Shown piece after piece: positions 58,701-64,000 of a stretch of 64,000 nt of DNA. The DNA lies in contig NZ_JACXIZ010000030.1 in NCBI RefSeq assembly GCF_014705605.1, positions 19,510 through 83,509 on the forward strand. The letters run 5' to 3'. A program made the position numbers and the translations under genes. How positions within the stretch are numbered: the first letter of the stretch is position 1; every line of letters starts with the position of its first letter. The notes beneath the pieces are model-generated. The model saw only the letters and a program-made list of their open reading frames with translations, was not told the DNA's origin and made no database searches. Origin of the DNA: Paenibacillus sabuli (GTDB lineage: Bacteria; Bacillota; Bacilli; Paenibacillales; Paenibacillaceae).

Positions 58701-60068
58701 ATGATGAACGCAACACACACAAGCGAGCACAAAAAACTGGAGGCCGATGTCGTTGTCTGCGGCGGCGGACCGGCGGGCATCAACGCGGCGCTGGCTGCGG
58801 CGCGGGGAGGAGCCAAGACGCTGCTGATCGAGCGCTATGGCTTCCTCGGCGGGATGTCGACGATCGCGCTCGTCTATCCGTGGATGACGTTCCATACCAT
58901 GGAAGGCAAGCAGGTCATCGGCGGCATCGCGCAGGAGATCGTGGATCGGCTGATGGCGGAGGACGCCTCGCCCGGCCATGTGCGCGATACGGTCGGCTTC
59001 GTGAACACGATCACGCCGTACGATCCCGAGGTGTACAAGATCCTGATCCACGATATGCTGCGCGAGGCGGGGGTCAAGGTGCTGCTGCACAGCTTCGTGG
59101 ATCGCGTCAAGACAGACGGCGACCGGATCGCGCGAGTGGAAATCACGACCAAGTCGGGCCGGTATGCCGTACATGCCAGCCAGTATGTCGATACGACAGG
59201 CGATGCGGATCTGGCCTACCTCTCCGGCGCGCCGTGCCTGCAGGGGCGGGACGGGGACAAGCTGACGCAGCCGATGACGATGAAGTTCCGGATGCGCGGC
59301 GTCGATCTGGACCGGGTCAAGCAGTACATGCTGGATCATCCCGACGAATTTTACAAGAAAACGCCGTTCGCGGAGCTGCCGGAGCTGCCGCTCTCCGGCG
59401 TGCTCGGCTACTACAAGCACTGGAAGGAGGCGGCGCTGCCGATCAATCGCGACCAGGTGCTGTTCTTCATCGGGCCGGGGCCGGACGAGGTGCTCGTCAA
59501 TACGACGCGCGTACAGGGGCTCGACAGTACGGATGTAAGCGATCTGACAGAAGCGGAGGTGCTCGGCCGCAAGCAGGTGCGCATGGTGGCGGACTTCATG
59601 AAGGGGCTGCCGGGCTTCGAGCAGGCGCGCTTGTCCTCGGTGGGCACGCAGATCGGCATCCGCGAATCGCGTCGCATCGAAGGTCAGTACGCGCTCCAGG
59701 TCGAGGATGTGATCGAGGGCAAGCCGATGGACGACTGCATCGCGCGCAGCGGCTATCCGATCGACATCCACGACCCGTCCGGCAAGGGCGTGACCGCGGC
59801 ATGGGTCAAGGGGGACGGCGCGTACGATATCCCGTACCGCTGCCTGCTGCCGCAGCGGATCGCCAATCTGCTCGTCGCCGGACGCTGCATCTCGACGACG
59901 CATGAGACGCTTGCGACGACGCGGCTCACGCCGAGCTGCATGGCTACCGGCCAGGCCGCCGGCACGGCGGCTGCACTCGCCGCGGCGCAGGGCATCGCGC
60001 CGGCGGAGGTGGATGTCGCGCTCCTGCAGCAGCGACTGCGCGAGGCGGGGGCGCTGCTGCGGCAGTAG
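58701..60068 (+). CDS. FAD-dependent oxidoreductase (module 2)
   Basis: Flavoprotein of 455 residues, a paralogue of the protein at 9096 by length and motif order. FAD motif VVVCGGGPAGINAALAAARG, then LLIERYGFLGGMSTIALVY; C-terminal contact AGRCISTTHETLATTRLTP and ATGQAAGTAAALAAA; middle IRESRRIEGQYALQVED. AGGAAGGAG precedes ATG 58701. Cytoplasmic. It is followed after 126 bases by a sulfatase and is divergent from a LacI repressor, suggesting that both enzymes act on the same sulfated or otherwise modified sugar. Confidence 0.85.
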   Translation: MMNATHTSEHKKLEADVVVCGGGPAGINAALAAARGGAKTLLIERYGFLGGMSTIALVYPWMTFHTMEGKQVIGGIAQEIVDRLMAEDASPGHVRDTVGFVNTITPYDPEVYKILIHDMLREAGVKVLLHSFVDRVKTDGDRIARVEITTKSGRYAVHASQYVDTTGDADLAYLSGAPCLQGRDGDKLTQPMTMKFRMRGVDLDRVKQYMLDHPDEFYKKTPFAELPELPLSGVLGYYKHWKEAALPINRDQVLFFIGPGPDEVLVNTTRVQGLDSTDVSDLTEAEVLGRKQVRMVADFMKGLPGFEQARLSSVGTQIGIRESRRIEGQYALQVEDVIEGKPMDDCIARSGYPIDIHDPSGKGVTAAWVKGDGAYDIPYRCLLPQRIANLLVAGRCISTTHETLATTRLTPSCMATGQAAGTAAALAAAQGIAPAEVDVALLQQRLREAGALLRQ

Positions 60069-60194
60069 CACGCATGGGCCGGACTGGTACGGCGGGCGGC
60101 CCGCGAGACGCGGCCGCTGGCCTGGCCAGCTGCTGCCTCGCGTATCGTTTCGCCCCGTGACCAGGGACTCGGCATTCGAATGAAGGAGGTACAC

Positions 60195-61652
60195 ATGCAG
60201 CAACCGAATATTCTGCTCATCACGACGGACCAGCAGCGGGCGGACTGCCTCGGCGTCGCCCGCTCGGCGCATCCGGTCATGACGCCCCATCTGGACCAGC
60301 TCGCCTGGGAGGGGGTACGCTTCACCCGCGCCTACAGCGACTGTCCGCTCTGCATTCCGTCGCGGACGACGATCATGACCGGCCGTCCGGCCTATCAGCA
60401 CGGCGTCGACACGAACGGCGAGTTCCGCATTCCCGAGCAGCCGCAGGACACACTGCCGGGCCGGCTCGGCGCTGCCGGCTACCAGACGCACGCCGCCGGC
60501 AAGATGCACTTCCATCCGCCGCGCAACCGCAACGGCTTCGAGCGCATGCGGCTGCTTCCGGAGGACTACGTCAACTGGCTGGAGCAGGCCGGCTATGGCG
60601 GCATGTACCGCGGTCACGGCATGGGCGGCAACGAAGTCCATCCCGTCTTCAGCGCGGTTCCCGAAGCCTATACCGCGACGAGCTGGACGGTCGAGGAATC
60701 GATCGGCTTCCTCAGACAGCGCGACACGGAGGCGCCGTTCTTCATGTGGACCAGCTTCGAGGCGCCGCACCCGCCCTTCGACCCGCTGGAGTCGTATGTA
60801 CGGTTGTACGACAGCATTGCGATGGCCGATCCGGTCGCGGGCGAATGGAACGGCGAGTCGGCGCCGCAGTGGGTGCGGCACCGCCGCTTGTCGCGCAAGC
60901 TGGATCTGCTGAGCGAGCAGGTCGTGCGGGCGGCGCGCAAGCACTACTATGCGATGATCACCCACATCGATTACGCGCTCGGCCGGCTGCTCGGTGAGCT
61001 CAAGAGCCAGCGCTTGTGGGAAGACACGATCATCGTGTTCGCCTCCGACCACGGCGAGATGCTCGGCGATCACGGCTTGTTCCACAAGTCCTGCTTCTAC
61101 GAGCCGTCAGCCAAGGTGCCGCTCATCGTCAAGCCGGCGCGGTCGACGCCGCTGCCGCTGCCGGCCGGCAGCGTGTGCGACAGCCCGGTGCTGCTGGCGG
61201 ATCTGTATCCGACGCTGACACAACTGACCGGCTGCGCCAGGTCGGGCGACGATGCGCGGGAAGGCCGCTCGCTGCTGGAAGCGATGGAGCCGGGCGGCGA
61301 GCGGCGCGTGCTCTACGGCTATATTCAGGATGAAGGCGGCTTGTATATGGCCACGGACGGCAGCTGGAAGTACCTGTACTACGCCCAGGACGGGCGGGAG
61401 CAGCTGTTCCGGCTGGTTGACGATCCGGACGAGCGTCAGGACCTGAGCGGCGCGGACGACGAGCAGTCGCGGGCCGTGCTGGCGGAGTATCGGGTCCGGA
61501 TCGCCGACCAATTCGCCGCCCACGGCCTGACGGACGGCGAAGGCGCGCTGCAGCTTGGCATGGCGGATGAATCGGGATCGGATGAGCGGCGTCATCGCAC
61601 GGCCAATCCGTTCGCGTGGCGCGGGCCGATTCATCACGGCGGGCACTGGTAA
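60195..61652 (+). CDS. Type I sulfatase
   Basis: Arylsulfatase-family hydrolase of 485 residues. The active-site motif CPLCIPSRTTIMTG gives Cys53-x-Pro-Ser-Arg; Cys53 would be converted to formylglycine. Metal ligands are seen in ITTDQQRAD near the start and FASDHGEMLGDHG. No signal peptide, so it should work in the cytoplasm. ATG 60195 is used because AAGGAGG lies 5 bases upstream. No anaerobic sulfatase-maturing enzyme is encoded in the window. Phosphonate monoesterases share the fold, but the neighbours favour a carbohydrate sulfatase. Confidence 0.9.
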   Translation: MQQPNILLITTDQQRADCLGVARSAHPVMTPHLDQLAWEGVRFTRAYSDCPLCIPSRTTIMTGRPAYQHGVDTNGEFRIPEQPQDTLPGRLGAAGYQTHAAGKMHFHPPRNRNGFERMRLLPEDYVNWLEQAGYGGMYRGHGMGGNEVHPVFSAVPEAYTATSWTVEESIGFLRQRDTEAPFFMWTSFEAPHPPFDPLESYVRLYDSIAMADPVAGEWNGESAPQWVRHRRLSRKLDLLSEQVVRAARKHYYAMITHIDYALGRLLGELKSQRLWEDTIIVFASDHGEMLGDHGLFHKSCFYEPSAKVPLIVKPARSTPLPLPAGSVCDSPVLLADLYPTLTQLTGCARSGDDAREGRSLLEAMEPGGERRVLYGYIQDEGGLYMATDGSWKYLYYAQDGREQLFRLVDDPDERQDLSGADDEQSRAVLAEYRVRIADQFAAHGLTDGEGALQLGMADESGSDERRHRTANPFAWRGPIHHGGHW

Positions 61653-61699
61653 CGGGAGACCAAGGGGGAAGGAGGCGTCAGGCAAGGTGAGCGGCCGAT

Positions 61700-61742
61700 G
61701 CGCCATCGCTGCGGCGAAGACGATCGACCGCAGCGATGGCGC
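61700..61742. terminator. Perfect 15-bp hairpin between convergent genes
   Basis: GCGCCATCGCTGCGG and CCGCAGCGATGGCGC pair perfectly around a 13-base loop, between the sulfatase and a minus-strand nitroreductase gene. There is no U tract; a stem this strong may still end both transcripts. Confidence 0.65.
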
Positions 61743-61813
61743 GCGTCCCTGCTCCGCAAAGGACGGCTTGCCCGGTTCTGCCCGGTTCGTCTTGAAGCCG
61801 GGGTGGCCGACGG

Positions 61814-62344
61814 TTACCAGACCTGTACTTGCAGATCGGTTGAATCCGGACGGGGCGGCAGATCGGCGTTGCGGTCGTCATTGGCGAAATAGCCGAGCCC
61901 GAGCACGCCGGCAATGCGCTCATCCTCCCGCACCTGAGCCGTAGCGAGAAGGCTGGCGCAGCGCGAGTAATCCGCCAGCTCCCACGCCATGCCGATCCCC
62001 TGCTCCCAGGCGAGCAGCTGCAAATTCTGAATCAGGCAGCAGGCCGCGGCAAAATCATCCTCAGCCACGTGCGAATTGGGGCTGTCGGGCACGGCCACAA
62101 TCAGCAGCAAGGGCGCTTCCTTGAGCACGGTCGCCAGCGCGGGATAACGGGAGGAGTCAACTGTTGTGCGCAGCCGCGGACGCGCACTGTCGGTGATGCG
62201 GATGAAGCGCCAGGCCTCGCGCAGCTTGTGCGTCGGCGCCCATACGGCGTCATTCAACAATTCAAGCAGCAACGGCTCGGCGATTGGCCGGTCAGTGAAC
62301 CGGCGGGCCGGACGCATTTGTTCGAGCAAGGCTGTCATATTCAT
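61814..62344 (-). CDS. Nitroreductase-family protein A
   Basis: Small FMN-dependent nitroreductase-like protein of 176 residues. Motifs: RPARRFTDRPI at the start, NDAVWAPTHKLREAWRF (FMN and substrate loop), LLIVAVPDS, then CLIQNLQLLAWEQGIGMAWE and AGVLGLGYF. ATG 62344 is used; the longer TTG start at 62353 has no better ribosome-binding site. It lies 36 bases after nitroreductase B on the same strand and is probably in one unit with it. Substrate unknown. Confidence 0.85.
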   Translation of the reverse strand: MNMTALLEQMRPARRFTDRPIAEPLLLELLNDAVWAPTHKLREAWRFIRITDSARPRLRTTVDSSRYPALATVLKEAPLLLIVAVPDSPNSHVAEDDFAAACCLIQNLQLLAWEQGIGMAWELADYSRCASLLATAQVREDERIAGVLGLGYFANDDRNADLPPRPDSTDLQVQVW

Positions 62345-62380
62345 GCGAATCAACTCGCTTTCGGGTCATAATCATGAGGA

Positions 62381-62962
62381 TCAGCGCAGCAAGGTCAGTT
62401 TGTCCTGAGCCGGCGTACGTCGTTTGGCCTTTGGCGCTTTGGCGAAGCGTCCGAGGTACAGGATGCAGACGATGCGCTGATCGTTGCCGAGTCCGAAGCC
62501 CTGCGCGATGCAGGGCTTGTGCAGGATGGGCTCGGTGTTCCAGACCAGTCCGATGTCGCGGCTCCAGGCGAGCAGCGTGAACCGGTGAAGCGCGGCATAG
62601 ACGGAGGCCAGATCGCGCTCCGCTGCAGCGCCGGTGCGGAGCTGGACGATCAGGTAGGCCGGAATGCGCGCCAGTCGTTCCTGCATGACCCGATTCAGCT
62701 TGTCGGGCAAGAAACGGTAGAGCCCCTGCTCGCGGTAGGCTTCCATGATGATGGCGGCGGCACGCCGCTTGCCGTCGTCGGAGCCGACGAAGATGTAGCG
62801 GGCGTCCGGCTGCGTCCAGTCTGTTGCGACTGCACTGGCTGCGGCGTATAGCTGCGACAGCACTTCGGCGCGGTCGAGCGGGTCAGACGTGAAGCTGCGG
62901 ATCGTGCGCCTGTCCCGGATCAGCGCGGAGATGCCGGACCGGGGTTGCGAATACTCGTTCAT
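62381..62962 (-). CDS. Nitroreductase-family protein B
   Basis: Nitroreductase-like flavoprotein of 193 residues. ALIRDRRTIRSFTSDPL is the usual N-terminal Arg/Ser FMN contact; YAALHRFTLLAWSRDIGLVW and IVCILYLGRFAK form the C-terminal half. The WAPDH-type loop seen in its neighbours is replaced by ATDWTQPDARYIF. AAAGGA precedes ATG 62962. The promoter TTGATA-17-TATGAT on the minus strand overlaps a Fur-box-like sequence, so the A/B unit is probably induced by iron limitation. Confidence 0.85.
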   Translation of the reverse strand: MNEYSQPRSGISALIRDRRTIRSFTSDPLDRAEVLSQLYAAASAVATDWTQPDARYIFVGSDDGKRRAAAIIMEAYREQGLYRFLPDKLNRVMQERLARIPAYLIVQLRTGAAAERDLASVYAALHRFTLLAWSRDIGLVWNTEPILHKPCIAQGFGLGNDQRIVCILYLGRFAKAPKAKRRTPAQDKLTLLR

Positions 62963-63000
62963 GGGATGCGTCCTTTCGATTATGTAGAGTTGGTATTCTC

Positions 63001-63029
63001 ATCATACCGAAAATGAGAATCATTATCAA
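63001..63029 (-). promoter_or_regulatory. Promoter of nitroreductase B/A with Fur-box-like site
   Basis: On the minus strand, TTGATA (63029-63024), 17-base spacer, TATGAT (63006-63001). GAAAATGAGAATCATTATC at 63009-63027 differs from the Fur consensus GATAATGATAATCATTATC at only two positions and covers the -35 and spacer. Confidence 0.8.
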
Positions 63030-63085
63030 CTGTTTCTTGATTGGTTTTTACAGCATTCCGGCAAATGGGAATGCGGGAAGGTGTA

Positions 63086-63131
63086 TTGAAGGGGGGGTTC
63101 TGTTTGCGATATAATGAGAATGACTCTCATT
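63086..63131 (+). promoter_or_regulatory. Promoter of nitroreductase C with second Fur-like palindrome
   Basis: TTGAAG (63086-63091), 18-base spacer, TATAAT (63110-63115). AATGAGAATGACTCTCATT at 63113-63131 has perfect 7-base arms and overlaps the -10 and start point; it resembles the first Fur-like site and should allow repression by iron-loaded Fur. Confidence 0.75.
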
Positions 63132-63152
63132 GTAAAAGGAGCGATAAGCGCT

Positions 63153-63719
63153 GTGGAACTAATCGAAGCGATTCGCACGCGACGCAGCATCGGACGGGTC
63201 AAGCCCGACCCGGTGCCGTGCTCGCTGATTGAAGACATACTGGAAGCCGCCGTCTGGGCGCCGGACCATTTTCATGCCGAGCCGTGGCGTTTTTTTGTGA
63301 TGGAAGGCGAAGGCAGAAGCGTACTGGGCGAGGCCTACGCCCAAATTGCGCTGCAGCAGCAGCCCGATCTCCCCGAGGGGGAGCAAGCGGCGGTGCGCGA
63401 GAAGCACCACGCCAAGGCGCAGCGTGCCCCGGTCGTCATCGCCGTAGGCGCCGTTTTGCCCGAGGAGGGCGATGTGCGCCGGCGTGAGGAATTGGCCGCT
63501 ACACATGCCGCCGTGCACAATTTGCTGCTTGCCGCCCATTCCAAAGGGCTGGGCGCGATTTGGCGAAGCGGCGAGCCGATGTACGATGTGCGCATGAAGC
63601 AGGCGTTTGGCCTTGCGGCCAAGGACGAAATCGTCGCGCTCGTCTATCTGGGGTATCCTGCGTTCGAGCCCAAGACGCCGCCGCGAGCGCCGGCGGCAGA
63701 CAAGACGGTGTGGCTGTAA
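63153..63719 (+). CDS. Nitroreductase-family protein C
   Basis: Nitroreductase of 188 residues from GTG 63153 (AAAGGAG 10 bases upstream; the longer frame would begin inside the operator). IEAIRTRRSIGRVKPDPV is the FMN-binding start, EAAVWAPDHFHAEPWRF the classic loop, and AAVHNLLLAAHSKGLGAIWR plus IVALVYLGYPAFEPKTPPR the C-terminal half. Divergent from nitroreductases B/A, with Fur-box-like sites at both promoters. Could act as an iron or flavin-linked reductase. Confidence 0.88.
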   Translation: MELIEAIRTRRSIGRVKPDPVPCSLIEDILEAAVWAPDHFHAEPWRFFVMEGEGRSVLGEAYAQIALQQQPDLPEGEQAAVREKHHAKAQRAPVVIAVGAVLPEEGDVRRREELAATHAAVHNLLLAAHSKGLGAIWRSGEPMYDVRMKQAFGLAAKDEIVALVYLGYPAFEPKTPPRAPAADKTVWL

Positions 63720-63745
63720 GGGTGGTAGGCGCAAATGCGACTTGA

Positions 63746-64000
63746 GGGAGCGAGCGAATAGCCGCCAAAATGGCGGCTGCAGGCGTGCGCGCCCGGGGGA
63801 GCGAGCGAGTAGCCGCCAAAATGGCGGCTATAGGCGCGCACGCCCGGGGAGCAGAGCGACTAGCCGCCAAAATGGCGGCTGCAGGCGTGCGCGCCCGGGG
63901 GAGCGAGCGAGTAGCCGCCAAAATGGCGGCTGCAGGCGTGCGCGCCCGGGGAGCAGAGCGACTAGCCGCCAAAATGGCGGCTACAGGCGTGCGCGCCCGG
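63746..64000. repeat. 51-base tandem repeat with an internal palindrome
   Basis: AGCCGCCAAAATGGCGGCT occurs at 63760, 63811, 63862, 63913 and 63964, exactly 51 bases apart, with the sequence between copies largely conserved (GCAGGCGTGCGCGCCCGGG). Units 2 and 4 share GGGGAGCGAGCGAGT and units 3 and 5 share GGGAGCAGAGCGACT, so there is a two-unit higher-order pattern. The array continues past the window. A minus-strand frame could encode a 17-residue repeat, but no gene signal supports it. The hairpin in each unit could end transcription of nitroreductase C. Confidence 0.9.

Noticed and set aside
63499..63972. Minus-strand protein with 17-residue repeats
   Set aside because: The frame exists only because 51 is divisible by three. 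It runs antisense through nitroreductase C and lacks a start signal.
63746..64000. CRISPR array
   Set aside because: The period is 51 bases but the spacers between palindromes are nearly identical, and there are no cas genes; it is a plain tandem repeat.

Overview
The window looks like chromosome from a Paenibacillus/Cohnella-type member of the Firmicutes. It is G+C rich, ribosome-binding sites are strong (GGAGG type), a T-box leader precedes leuA, and sugar importers are built from LplB/YtcP-type permeases, a lipoprotein binding protein and YesM/YesN-type two-component regulators. No RNA operons, tRNAs, IS elements, prophage or CRISPR were seen. A short A+T-rich islet (about 25.2-27.5 kb) stands out as foreign.

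Layout. 0-3.9 kb: sugar ABC importer 1 (binding protein and two permeases). 4-7.7 kb: cupin protein, aldo/keto reductase, a decayed GNAT-like remnant, and a VOC protein with a TetR regulator and its operator. 7.8-10.6 kb: divergent LacI regulator and FAD oxidoreductase. 10.6-22.9 kb: importer 2, with permeases on the minus strand divergent from a YesM/YesN pair, followed by its binding protein, a SurA/PrsA-like lipid-side foldase and a secreted beta-helix protein. 23-25.2 kb: leucine T-box and leuA. 25.2-27.5 kb: A+T-rich pair of secreted proteins, one an M23 peptidase. 27.7-31.7 kb: cupin protein, then an Erm-type methyltransferase and HflX on the minus strand, each preceded by a candidate attenuation leader. 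31.7-34.8 kb: PhyH dioxygenase, AraC regulator, flavin monooxygenase.

35-57.4 kb: a two-component pair followed by one long co-oriented gene train that reads as a Gram-positive polysaccharide utilisation locus: two permeases, binding protein, two secreted glycan-binding/lyase-like proteins, a GH2 enzyme, a six-hairpin glycosidase-like protein, an FAD oxidoreductase and a GH95 alpha-fucosidase. 57.5-61.7 kb: a second divergent LacI/FAD-oxidoreductase pair followed by a sulfatase. 61.8-63.7 kb: three nitroreductase-family proteins, two of them divergent across Fur-box-like sites. 63.7-64 kb: a 51-bp tandem repeat running off the window.

How it works together: secreted proteins bind and cut a complex, probably fucosylated and perhaps sulfated glycan; the importers take up fragments (no ATPase is encoded here, so a shared MsmX-type ATPase is assumed); cytoplasmic GH2, GH95, the sulfatase and FAD enzymes finish degradation. 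The strongest candidates for something new are (1) the hflX leader, with a 12-codon upstream ORF containing R-I-R followed by an intrinsic terminator, (2) a similar arrangement before erm, (3) a conserved 21-bp-spaced direct repeat in front of both transcription units of importer 2, and (4) paralogous LacI/FAD-oxidoreductase modules tied to glycan degradation.
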